Of a DNA stretch of 51,897 bases, positions 1-10,990 are shown piece by piece. The notes below the pieces were generated by a model. It made no database searches. It saw only the letters and a list, made by a program, of their open reading frames with translations, and had not been told where the DNA came from. This stretch comes from Klebsormidium nitens (lineage: Eukaryota; Streptophyta; Klebsormidiophyceae; Klebsormidiales; Klebsormidiaceae), in contig DF237557.1 of assembly GCA_000708835.1 (NCBI GenBank), positions 1 through 51,897 of the forward strand, written 5' to 3'. Positions within the stretch are counted from its first letter, which is position 1, and each line of letters opens with the position of its first letter. The translations under genes were made by a program, and so were the position numbers.

Positions 1-1098
1 TAAGGGTGTCCGAGCCCAAAAGGCTGGCAGTAGTTCCAGTTCAATATGCATCAAGTTCTGATGTGTGAAGTCGTATAACGCACACAGCTAGCTTGCACTG
101 AGATATATAGCTCCCGGGCACCCAAACCAAAAATCCTAACCAAAGAAATCAAGCGCTCCGCGCCCGCACCCACCCTAACCCCCAGAGTAACCCCACCCGT
201 CTCCCGGGTTCTTATCTTGCGGTGTCAGTGCAAGCTGCTCTAAACAAGTGCAAGCTACGGCGTTGCCAAATTTGAAGGCAGCACCCAAACTGCTACTGCG
301 CCGCGCGGTCGACCAGTACTAGTAGACACTGAGTTCGCTGTCTGCACACGTCTGTCTGACGACCATCAATTGACGGCTGGAAGAGGTCCTAGGTCCGCGA
401 TCGACGGCGCAAGCTTTCGCTGAGGTTCAGTCCGACGGTTGAAGTCGTTGACCTGGACCGGTGCACAATGTACGCGTCACGCCGCATGTAAACGCGTACA
501 TAGCTTAGTACTGTAGCTACTCATACTGTAGGAACTGTACGTGGCCAAAGATCGACAGTGAAGTGTACCGGACAACGAAATTGGTACTGCGTTCTGTCAT
601 TGTTGAAAGCCAAGCAGCCAAAGCCGCATTGTGCGCAGGAGGAAGCATGTGTCCGCAGTCGTCGGTTCTCCATATGCTGTCGCGTCGGCGTGTCCAGTGC
701 GACAATCCAGACTGCCCTGCCGCATGCTGTGGACACACGTGCTCTGAGGCTGCGAAAATGGCGCCATTTAATGGCGGAGGATTTGACCAGCACCCGCGCT
801 GCGGCCGGGGGGTCAGCTCCTTCTGCTGAGCAAAGTCTCCCCGACAGTCTTAAAAGTGACGACATCCTACCTCGCTCAGTCGTCCTCCTGTCAATACGTA
901 AACGAAGTCCATCGCCGAGAGCAGCACTAGAAGGCTTAGGGCACAAGTATAAAGCTAGAACCACTTCCGCACTTCCTCATTTCTACCTTCGCGACTTCGT
1001 CTCCGGACGAAAAAAGCCAGTTGCAGAGAGACACTGCAACACTCCAGAAAGCGACGCTCCGTGCAGTCCCCACTACTAAGCTGCACTATTCCTTCACA
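1..1098. other. Upstream region of the Root_cap-domain gene
   Basis: No gene is supported here. Open frames at 558-1079 (+) and 521-964 (-) overlap each other antisense, have no recognisable domains and lie directly upstream of a strong gene start, so I treat the stretch as promoter and 5' UTR. The left 300 bases contain C-rich low-complexity sequence (about 150-205). A TATA-like element lies at 948-953. Confidence 0.5.
948..953 (+). promoter_or_regulatory. Candidate TATA box of the Root_cap gene
   Basis: TATAAA sits about 145 bases upstream of the chosen ATG at 1099, a plausible distance for a core promoter with a 100-120 nt 5' UTR. This is motif and position only; no transcript start can be seen. 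Confidence 0.4.
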
Positions 1099-4000
1099 AT
1101 GGCGGGCGCGCGCCTCGCGGCGACCCTCCTGGTCGTCGCGCTGAGCTCCCAGGTCGCCCTCGGGTGCTGGACCGGTTACGTCAACAACTGCGGGACGCGC
1201 ACCGCCAAGTGTCCCTGGTCCAGTAGCGCGGGCTACGGCGTCAAGCACTACCCGACGGACCTTACCAGCTGCAGCGGAGTGCAAGTCACGTGCTATTCCA
1301 ACAGCGGGTGCACCAACAAGGAGAGCACGGCGTGCGGGATCTGCTACATTGAGTCGGGGACGAACAAAGTGGTGCTGATGTGCTCGGCGACAACGTCGTT
1401 GATTAGCAGCAACTGGTTCTGGGGGAGCAGCAACTGCAAGGCGCTCGTGACCAACCCGGTGACGTCCAGCTGCGCGAACCCCAGTGAGTGACAGCTGGCA
1501 AAAGTCTTCTCATGGCGTTTTCTGAAGAGTTTTCTGCGAGACACACGAGGTTTTTACTTTAAAGGGGAAACGTCTGTGAGACTTTTGTGCAAGGTTGGGC
1601 CTCCTTCAAACATTTTGATAACAGAATACTAAGGAAGAGGTCGTGTTGGAAGTAAATTTTGCCAACAGGATACTGAGGAAGAGGTAGTTTTGGAAGTTAC
1701 TGCTGGAAGGTCGTACCGGTGTTCCTGTCAGGAAATTCTGGAACCACATGGGTGGGGTTCTATTTTGCGTCAGTGTTATGAAGGGGCTCTTGAAGACAGG
1801 TTTGTGTTGATCAAGGGTATCCAAGAGAGAGAGCTTGTTGAGAAACATTAAGAGTCGCCCATATGTTTCTTGCACGACTCTCCAAAGGCACCTCGGGGAG
1901 CACATTCCTGGCCTGTCTTATAACGGAATTGCTGCGGTCAGGTTTGTCATGAAAACGGAGAAGGGCTGCGGTTACAATTGTCCTTTGAACTATGTTGATT
2001 TGCTGAGTTGGGAGAAGGGAGGGCAGTCGACTGAAGTAGCAGGTCTTGCAGTTGAAGGTGACAGCACTAAGCAAACAGGGTTCTAGTGGGTGAGAGGGCT
2101 TGGGGGTTTCTAGAGGGGGCTTTCGTAATGCACCTTAGAAACGGACCTGAGAAGCTCTCACCGGCTAACGAGCGGGTCTTGCAGACATGGTAAAGAGTGG
2201 CCCTTGGCTTTGGGAGGCATGAGCTTAAGATCTCTTTAATGGACACGTGTCAGACATGCCGACTCTTTGGAATGCAAACTAGTTCTCACCTTGGGGATTA
2301 TTCTCCCCGGTAATGTTTGCTGACTTTCCTTTCCCCTTCTGTTGACTCGCGCAGTTCTGTACCCTGGCAACGGCATCTGCGGTGACCCCCACTTCGCTGC
2401 GCCCGGCGGCATCTTCTTCGACTGGCACGGAAAGCGCGACGAGAGCTTCAGCATCATCTCCGACTCGCGGTTCCAAGTGAGTTTGACGCTCTGGGTTCTA
2501 GCTATGCAGTCGAAAATACGAGATGATCGCGGTCTGCAGTCAAAATACGAGATGATCGCGGTCTGCAGTCAAAATACGGGATGATAGCGGTCTCCATCAA
2601 TTAAAGAGTGTATAGCTCTTTGGGTCGAGGCAGAATGATCGGCTTTCAAGCCCGGCATTGACAGCTGTTGGGACGAAAGCCGGGCATTGACAGCTGTTGG
2701 GACAAGAGCACTTTCGAGAGTCTCTGCTCCAGGCATCCCCAAAACATTGAAACTCTGTTGAAAGGAGATGTGACTACTCTGCAGACAATTCAAGAAGAAG
2801 GATTACAAATACCTCTGCAGATTGAACAGGGGCCATATTCAGGGGCCATATTCAGGGGCCATATTCTTGCACTTGCTTCCCTTTCGGAAAGAGGATTCTG
2901 TCTGGAGCCTCTTGACACTGTCACGACTCAACCTATTCTCGTGATGCTGTGTGCAGCTCAACGGCCGCTTCATTGGTCAGCGCGTCGACTCTGACAAGAT
3001 TGAGCCCGGCACCTGGATGGAGGTAAGGACCCCTGCTATCTGGGCTTCTTTCTAACAGTGCTCACCTCTGTCACACTTTCTACTGGTTTCTCAGTTTCAA
3101 CCGAAACTTTGGACCCTTTCCAGCAGACCCCGCCTGCGTTTCCCCCTCAATTTAGAGGTGACTGTCAACCAACGCTCTGTGGGACACATTCTGCCTCTCT
3201 TTAATTTTGCAAGTCTTCATTCTGAGCTGTTTCTCTACCTCGATCTACGAACAGCGCTGTTCGCGATTGTGAAAAGCACTGTTTCTCTTCTGCAAGGCGT
3301 CAAACTCAATGGGTCCATTCACTTCGCCCGTAATCGCTTGTGGGTCCCTTCCCGCACAGATTCTGACAGCTGTCGCTTTTTTGTTCCCGACAGGAGATCG
3401 GCATGGGCTACGTGGCTGAGAAGACCGACGACGTGCACTTCGTGACCATTGGTGTGGACCAGGAGAAGGAGCACGAGAACGCCGACGCCTTCTACTTCAC
3501 CTTCGACGGCGAGGACATCGCAGTCGGCTCCGTAAGTCGTGTCGCCTTCGAAGTCGAAGCGTTTGTGCATGTGCTTGTCAGCTTTGTGGGTTGTGCAAAG
3601 TAGCTGAGCTTGTTTGCGTGGCTAAGTTGTAAGCGTTGTGGTTTATGCAAAGAAGCCTGACCTCGTGCGAACGTACGAAGGACGGTGTTAAATTCTTTCT
3701 GCATCTGAGAACTATTCTCGTACCTTCACAGCTTGCGTCGTGTAAAACAGGGAAGTTCGAGACATTTAGTTCGATCGATGTATCACGCCCCTTACCATTC
3801 CTTCCACCTGACAAGCAGGTAAAGACTACTAGCTCCTCTCAAACCTTGCGCCGAAAATTAACCCTGACGCCCGCCCTTGTCTTAGGGCTCCAAGACGTAC
3901 ACGTGGCAGTCCCCTGACGGCATGGTGACCGTCACCCGCAAGCCGCACATGCGCGCGCAGGCGCACGTCAAGATCGAGGGACTGTTTGAGGCGACCTTCT

Positions 4001-5171
4001 ACACCCGCGTCGAGAGCAGGATCCAGGTAAGACCCACGAGAGCCTTTCCATAGCAACCGTTTGGTTGCCATGAGTCATCGAGCTGGCAGAAAAGCTGGCA
4101 AAAAAGCTGGCAGAAAAGCTGGCAGAAAAGCTTGTCCAAAAGAGTGGCCCGAAGGCGATGGGTTTACATGCTCTTTGTTTGGCACTTCATCCTGATCGAA
4201 GGACGACTTCTTTCCAGTCAACTTATGGATCGACGTTTCAGTCAACTTATGGATCGACGTTTCTTTAAGTGCGTCCTAGTCGAAAGTTTTGTAAGCTCTC
4301 GTCTTGTTACCACGTCCTTCCATCTAATTTCTTGTGCGTTTCTGACGGGACTCGAATTGTACGCTCCGTTCATTCTGATGGTTCCTTTCCGCCGGCTAAG
4401 CTCTTCTCTCGCCTCCCCCCCGTGCAGCTGGAGCCGCTGGGCAAGTACCTGGACCTGGAGATGGACAACCTGCAGCTCACCAAGCACGTGCACGGTGTCC
4501 TGGTGAGCCGCCCCGCTGACTCGCCCCGCTCTTTCTCAAAATCTAGGGTCTCATGTATCGTCGTAGAGACTGCAAGCAAAGACCTGCCCGCCTTATTTTT
4601 CTGGGAAGCAAAACTTTGACTGCCTCTGTTCCCGTAACAAAAGAGCTAGGACAGTGCACGACATTTGCAGTTCCCCAGTTGCATCTTCATCTCATAGAGT
4701 AGTGGACAGCGGCTGAGATGGACAACGCTGAAGGAGGAACGATCTCATATTCTTCCAAGGTGATCAGACGGCTACAGATAATACAGACGAAACAGACGTA
4801 TTATCATTTTACCCAAGATACGTTTCAACCCTTCTATCTAGAACCCTTTCCTTTCCTCCCAGGGCCAAATGTTCCGCCCCGACATTTTGGAGCGGAAGGA
4901 GCGCGCGGCCGCGAACGCGACGTCGCACGAGGCGCTGGTGGACGGCACCACGGAGGACTACCGTGTGTCTGACGTCACGGCTTACGACAGCGCGTTCAAC
5001 CAGTTCCACCACGGCGCGGGCCTGCGCATCAAGTCCTTCAACATCGTGTCTGACGTCAGCCGCGCCATGCGCAAGATGATGAGCGTCGACGTGCCCGCGG
5101 TGACCGGCGCTGACGTCACCGTCAGCCGCCTGGCGTGCAGCCAGGGCGCGGGGCGGCTGGTGTGCGCGTAG
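1099..5171 (+). CDS. Secreted Root_cap-domain (LEA-related) protein, 7 exons
   Basis: Exons: 1099-1483, 2355-2476, 2957-3022, 3394-3531, 3886-4026, 4428-4502, 4863-5171; all introns GT-AG, predicted product 411 aa. I chose the ATG at 1099 because it opens a classical signal peptide (about residues 1-24, hydrophobic core, cleavage before CWTGY). Residues 25-128 are a Cys-rich domain I do not recognise. From residue 137 the protein matches the plant Root_cap family (PF06830, 'LEA protein-related'), with CGDPHF followed by a FDWHGKRDE motif, NGRFIGQR, a central beta-rich part and the typical HGVLGQMFRPD motif near residues 310-320. The GDPHF start also recalls a von Willebrand D-like fold. In land plants members are extracellular root-cap or stress-associated proteins of unclear biochemistry; an alga has no root cap, so a wall or mucilage role is inference. 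Several introns carry short tandem duplications. Confidence 0.88.
1617..1705 (+). repeat. Imperfect tandem duplication in intron 1
   Basis: A block of about 45-50 bp containing GGAAGAGGT and TTGGAAGT occurs twice in a row with several substitutions. It lies inside the first intron of the Root_cap gene. The edges are approximate. Confidence 0.6.
2506..2593 (+). repeat. 29-30 bp tandem repeat, 3 copies, intron 2
   Basis: Copies at 2506-2535, 2536-2564 and 2565-2593 each begin GCAGTC and end GCGGTCT. The first has one extra base and the third has two substitutions. The array starts 30 bp after the 5' splice site of intron 2 of the Root_cap gene. Confidence 0.9.
2648..2705 (+). repeat. Tandem duplication of about 29 bp, intron 2
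   Basis: Two adjacent copies share GGCATTGACAGCTGTTGGGA, separated by a few divergent bases. Same intron as the preceding 29-bp array but an unrelated unit. Confidence 0.85.
2828..2866 (+). repeat. Perfect 13-bp tandem repeat, 3 copies
   Basis: The unit AGGGGCCATATTC is repeated three times without change at 2828-2840, 2841-2853 and 2854-2866, near the 3' end of intron 2 of the Root_cap gene. Confidence 0.95.
4081..4262 (+). repeat. Two short tandem arrays in intron 5
   Basis: At about 4083-4130 an 11-12 bp unit (GCTGGCAGAAAA, with variants) repeats four to five times. At 4216-4262 a 23-bp unit containing AACTTATGGATCGACGTTTC is present twice. Both lie in the intron between exons 5 and 6 of the Root_cap gene. 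Confidence 0.85.
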
Positions 5172-7408
5172 GGGTGTTTCAACATATTTTAGAATTAGGG
5201 CGAAGGAGTCAGCTGACAGTCCGAATCAGTCCGGATTCATTCAAACTTAACCACAGACAAACCAAATAATGCTTGACGAGGTAGCAAGTTCTCGAAGCCA
5301 ATACTTTAATGAGGATTGTTGCAAAAGGATTGGTGCGGAAGGTCTTAATGCAATATAAGGAGTGACTGGTGCGGAAGGTTTTGAATAAGGTTGTGATTAC
5401 AGAAACAGTCATTGAATTGCAAGGATGCGGCGGCTGCCGCTGGAAGGGACCGTGTGTTCTTGTCGACCCTGCTTTGTCTGGCTTGAAGGTCAAACTACAA
5501 TCACTTTGCCGCAAAGATCTGCATGTATGTCTTCTTGCCCAATCTTGAGAGTTACAAGCGGCTCTACCATGCATTGATGTGGCAGTTCTGAAGTGCATCC
5601 ACCTTCGTCAGACCTACGTTGACACCCTCGATGAGCCCACAGATTGAAGGCTTGAGGTCTTAAGTTCCCCTCTGGTTGGATTCAAGTCTAGGTCGGCCGG
5701 GCTCTCACAGGCGGAGACAAAATTTGCTACACTTGTACGGAGTAAGAATGAATCATGTCTGCGGATCCGACAGTAGCATCGGTGACTCCCGGGCCGAAGC
5801 GGCAAGATGAGTAAGTAAATCATATATGTGTTCACATGAAGTTGACGGTGATGCAGGTCCAAATAGTAACACGTTCAACCTAGCTAGGTGAATCTATGTG
5901 TTTTGTGTACGTTGTGATGCCATCTATAGCTGAACAAATGAGCGGCTGCATAGGCTTCTCCGAACATAGTACACAATTTCAAATCAATGGCGCAATGTGC
6001 TTGGCAAGCCTGTTCATCCGCAGCCGTACGTCGCATGAGCTTGTCACTCATGCAAAGTACTAGGAAACCGGTATACATACCGCGCCCGGCGTTAATTAGT
6101 GATATACATAGCATCTTAGTATGTATCTAATCGATCGCGTTCGATCGAATAGGATGGTCAAGCCATTGCATCCATTGATCGGACGATTTGCCAAGCCTGT
6201 TGGACCTCTGGAGCTAGAGCTAATGTTTGATGGATGAACGGATACAGTTGCATGTACGTTGGCCGGGCGGCCAACAGCACTTGGCGGACCCGCAGCTGTC
6301 TGATCTACAAGCCAGCCTAGGCGCTTACCCTGGAAGCTAATTGAATGAGTCACCATGATCAATTGAAGTGAATTGACTGCATATCAAAGCTTTCAGATCC
6401 GATACTTCTGATTAAGAATGCAACTTATCTGAAGGCTGCAAATACACTGCAATCCATTCTGATTACCCCAGCAATTGAATTACCATCAATCATCGGGTGG
6501 TACCGTCAGATCTCAATCTCTGAAGCGGAAGGACCAATTCAGCAAAGTTGCACGGGCGCACCATGCCATTGACACTGATTTGGCTTATGCGGCGGCCACT
6601 GTTTGGCTTATGCGGCGGCCGCTGTTGACTCTTTGCAGTGGTGCAACTTACACTTCTCTTTGTATAAGTTCTTGGGTAAGATCCCCACCCTTTCGTAAAT
6701 AGTCAGCTAGTCACTAAGGATTGTGCCAAGACTCTACAGAATACCGGCCGCGTTTTGAACTGCTTAACCTGCGCTTGCTATCAGATTGGGACTGTTTTAA
6801 TACAAGAATATCACTTAGTTAGACCCAGAGGACAGCAATTCTCCTGAGAATAAAGGTGTTCTGTCGATGTCTACAGACTGTACACGTGTTGCACAACGAT
6901 GTTGCCCTCAGGCTGCACTCCTGCCTCGTTAACGTGGTTCTACTGTGTCAACTGCGAGCATCCAGCTGGATGCTAGGTGCTGCTCGCAGCGTCATGAGGG
7001 AAAACCATGTTGACAAGGGGCAAGTAAACCAACAACACGCCCTGATTCAACAGCGGATTTTGAAATTTTGACTATCTTTGCTTTGAGGATCGATCTCATA
7101 TATCCTGCGGCGGGGTGGCTAATACAGACTCATTTTACCGCCAGAGGAACACGAGGAGGCCCACTAACAATAACGTGTTGACCACAACCACAGGACAGAT
7201 GTATTGCGAGTATCACATGACCTGCAGGAGTGACACAATCACAGGTTGGCTACTCCAGCAGAATATTCTGTGCAGGCCACAGCTTTTTGACGTAAAAGCA
7301 AGACATGCTGGTAAACAACAAACATTTACCCCTGGCTCAGCACCAAGGTGACAACCTTCCAAATGTTGTGGCGGCTCAGGAAACACCTTGACGGACAATA
7401 TTGCTCCA

Positions 7409-7942
7409 TCAACTGCAATAAGATCTGTCCTCTGCAATTGGGCTGCCAGACCAACAGCTGGCTCTTCTCACCTCGTCATAAACTGTCCGCCACAGAGATT
7501 GGGGCAGCCCCCGCTCCTGCCCCACCGTATCATGGATAGTCTGCGGAAGGAGCGGTGCGCTGATACCCCTGCTCAGAACCTGCCTGACCTTTTGCGAACC
7601 CTCACATGACCTGCATGTGCCCTCTATACACTTAGCATTGTGATCCAAAGCCCCGGACACGGAAGGAGTGGCTGCCTGCCTGACGCTGTCTTCATCATTA
7701 GTGCCTCTGCAGATCGAGCTTCCGTCGTCCACCGTAACTTCAAGGTGACAGTCGTTGCATGAAGCTGCATCCTCTGTAGGCAGCCCGACAGGGACTGTCT
7801 GAATGAAGACGCCCATTCCAAGGTAGCGGTAGTACTCCAGGCAATTATCAATAAGAAGCTGGGAAGAAGCTGGTGGCAGTGGCAGTTCCGCCACTGCGCC
7901 AGCACTTGTCACGACTTCAGCTGCAGCCTCTGTGAGCATGGG
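7409..7942 (-). CDS. Doubtful hypothetical ORF
   Basis: This is the longest open frame in the gene-poor interval: 177 aa from the ATG at 7942; the frame stays open upstream to about 8071 without an ATG. The product has a Cys-containing stretch (CNDCHLEV, then CRSCEG further on) but no family I recognise, no signal peptide and no membrane segment. It could be an exon of an unseen gene, a decayed gene fragment, or chance. No flanking exons with matching phase could be assembled. Confidence 0.18.
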   Translation of the reverse strand, partial: PMLTEAAAEVVTSAGAVAELPLPPASSQLLIDNCLEYYRYLGMGVFIQTVPVGLPTEDAASCNDCHLEVTVDDGSSICRGTNDEDSVRQAATPSVSGALDHNAKCIEGTCRSCEGSQKVRQVLSRGISAPLLPQTIHDTVGQERGLPQSLWRTVYDEVRRASCWSGSPIAEDRSYCS

Positions 7943-8762
7943 CCGAGGGCTTCTTATCTGACAAGGTCGTGCGCGCGTGGGGTACGCGCAGCTCCGAGCT
8001 TCTTGTGGCCTCCTGCTTCCGTCAGCTTCAATTATTAAAGGTGACTGCAAAAGTGTCGGCGTCGCAACCACTGCGGTCTCCGCTCAACCGTCGATGGAGG
8101 CTCGAGACTGGCCGGATATCAAGGGACGGTTGGCCACTCGATTGGTTTCGGAACTCAGCAACCGCGGCTGCTGCGTACACTGGCTACAGGAATTCAGCAC
8201 CACAGCAAGTGGAGTGTTAGTGAGACACTCGACCCCCCCTCCTAAAATTGCGGTATCGAATCGCATTTAATGCTCTGCTGTAGTTGGCTAGTCTAAGGCT
8301 GTTTCGATGCCGAGACAAATTTGCCATCAAAAACGGTTGATCGGACCGAATCTACACCAACTTCCAGTCTACAGTTTTGCACTACGGTATACTATTCTTA
8401 AGCATTTAATGCTCGGTTATCCCAAATACTGACGGTTAAAGTGACCGCGTATATAACCCCGCAAGTTCTAATTTTGTCAGCGTATCGTTGGACGCGCTCA
8501 CCTACCTACTTTATCCTACAACAAAACCTACAAATGACGAAGTTTCGAACGTTTCGAACCTTTTATAGGTCGAAATTGGCATCGATTCTAGAAGCACCGG
8601 GCGACCACTCTGCGCCAAGACGGCTCACATGTTATCTACCTCAAGAAACAAAGTCGCTACAGAGGCCAGCGACCAAATGACGCGCTTTAACCTTCAGGAT
8701 GAGTCCAAAGGTCTAACCTGGTCGCCAAGCGCTGCAGGATGCTGCAGCATCAGGAAACCGTG

Positions 8763-8791
8763 TTGACCCGGTTGACCGTCAACCGGGTCAA
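8763..8791. repeat. Perfect 14-bp inverted repeat with 1-nt centre
   Basis: The left arm TTGACCCGGTTGAC is followed by a single C and its exact reverse complement. It could form a cruciform or hairpin or be a dimeric protein site. It lies in gene-free DNA, so it is not obviously an operator or a terminator of any gene found here. Confidence 0.9.
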
Positions 8792-10990
8792 AGACTTGCT
8801 ATCCATGTAGAGGAACAGACTGCAAATAGCGCATGTCCTCTACGACACATGCTTTTCCTGAAACCGTGTCCCGAGGAAAGGGGCGGCTAACCGCTTTCTA
8901 ACTTGCCCGGAACAGCGGACATGCACTTATGAAATCATAAATGCTTGCTAAAAAGTGGCGAGTAGTTTCTGTTCTCAACTTTCAAGAGTTTTGCACGTTT
9001 TGCGATGAAAAAGCAGACTCAAACGCTGAGTGCGTGTCATAAATGCGGGACGATCCGAGTAGAATTTCCACACCCTAGTAACGTACTGCTTCTGACAAGA
9101 ATACCGTACATATCGTGTTACATTATAGTAGCTTTGTAGCTCTTGTGATCGAAAACAGTGCTGTCATCTACGAAAATAGTGAATTAAGTACTAGTATTGG
9201 CCTAGTATTGGATACACATACCGTATATTGTATGATAATACACGGAAGAGTGTCAATATTAGAGTCCTTGATAAGGAGTGACCATCAGAGTCCTGCGGCA
9301 CCCTGAGCACCCGCTTCAATGCTACGCTTTGAAGTCGCCGCCAGGGCCCGCAACCTGGAATTGGGAGTCACCGTAGCTCAGTAGCTGTTACTAGGTAAGA
9401 CAGTATCTCGAACGTACGTTTTCTGGTTGGGAAATGCACGTGAAGTTCGCCCTTGAAAGTTCAGGCCTGGAATCAGGTACCTAAATAGAATAGCTGGCTG
9501 ATACTGGGTAAACCTATGACAGCAAGATTGATCATCCCTACAACCACTTGCCAGTGTCCCCCACTTACTCCACAATCACTTTTAGCGTCTTACAATACAA
9601 CATTACCGTACTGTTGTCATGGGTTGTCATTTCAACATGTTGTACTTCAGTTGGCGCAATCATTGCGCAAGCACCTTTGGCCGCGTCAACCTAGCGGCTG
9701 TCAGAGATTCTCAGTCTGAGATTGGATCAACCTGCACACACAACGTTGTTTCAACTGTTGTGCATTTGCATATGCCACAGAACAACACGATGGTCATCAG
9801 CTCCGCAAAGCCACTGAAGGTCCTGATACACACGTACTATCCGGAGACGTCTGCAAACGAAGTACAAATCATCCAACCTCCGAGTCTGGGTCCAAAACCA
9901 CCTCGACAAGCCTCGAAGCTTACTTCCACAGCCAAACTTTAGCTCAGGTATACACATAGGATCGATCCACTGGGCCCACAAAATCAGCCAGTGGCAAAGC
10001 GAATGGTCACCAGCCAATCGGCAGTGTCTTCCTCTCTCCGTCGGTCTCTTGAGCTGGACATTTGCCAATCCGTTGTTGAAGGATAAGGCAAGCCAAGTGA
10101 CAAGAAGGATCAATCAAGAGGGTCACAGGATTCAATGCTGAAGTGCTGGTAGTTTTGTCAACGCACACGAAGTGCTTCCCAGTACACGGGTAAAACATCG
10201 GGAGGCTGCATCGGCTTGGAAAAGGTAGGCCCCAAGCACTTGCTCCTCATGCTGAGTTGCCTTTGAGATCGACAAAATTTCCTATGCTTGTAGCCAGTCC
10301 CTTCTGCCCCTCTTCGCTCTGATGAAAGCGGGAGCTGACTTGCTGACTCAAGCAGGCAGGAGGGTCAGGACGACGTCCCAAGCTTTTGCCCTCTTTCCAG
10401 ACGTCTCAGAAACGGCAAAACATTCTAGCACTGCAACAACTCCTTTTGCCAACTGAACAGCGGAATCCCCTCACTGAACTGCTGCTGTGAAGGCTGGGCT
10501 TGACATATGAATAGAGCAGTGCTAATGGTTATGAAGGCTTTGTTGCAGACAACCCTCAGAGACGTCCGATCTTCCTAGGCACGGAAGGCTCGTCGACTCT
10601 TCAAGATTCAGATGTGAAGGCTTCTAGCAAATTGCCAGATCATCCTGTTTGTCATCTTGTCTTGTTCGTGCTTTAGAAATGCGTATATTCTGAAGCATTC
10701 CTATCACTAGCAACGGCGGCCATCACTGCAAAATGCAGACCGGAACTAACCCGGTTAGACTGAGAAGGAGACTCCCTATGAAGGAGCTTCTGAGCATCCC
10801 AATGAATGCGCTACAAAGGCATCATTGGAAGCTTCCTTTCTTACAAAGCCGATTGAAATTGACTTTGGGCTTCCATTGAGCTTCAGTCCTGCCCATTGAT
10901 CCCGGTCTGGCACTGTTCTTAACCTTTCCCTTCTACGCTGATTTCCAAAGGTACTGATTCCCCTTCCCGATCTTACTTCTTTCAGAAGCC

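Larger units (their letters stand above)
5172..10990. other. Gene-poor interval of 5.8 kb
   Basis: I find no multi-exon gene here. It holds small local duplications (a GGTGCGGAAGGT unit twice near 5331-5384; a 24-bp unit with GGCTTATGCGGCGGCC twice at 6578-6626), a palindrome-rich patch at about 5880-6450, a perfect inverted repeat at 8763-8791 and one doubtful minus-strand ORF at 7409-7942. Open frames elsewhere are short and mutually overlapping. Decayed mobile DNA is possible but no terminal repeats or transposase motifs are visible. Confidence 0.55.

Noticed and set aside
558-1079. 173-aa open frame upstream of the Root_cap gene
   Set aside because: It overlaps another open frame antisense, has no domain, and lies in the expected promoter and 5' UTR of a well supported gene.
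9619-9942. 107-aa plus-strand open frame
   Set aside because: No recognisable domain, no partner exons, and it overlaps a similar-sized antisense frame.
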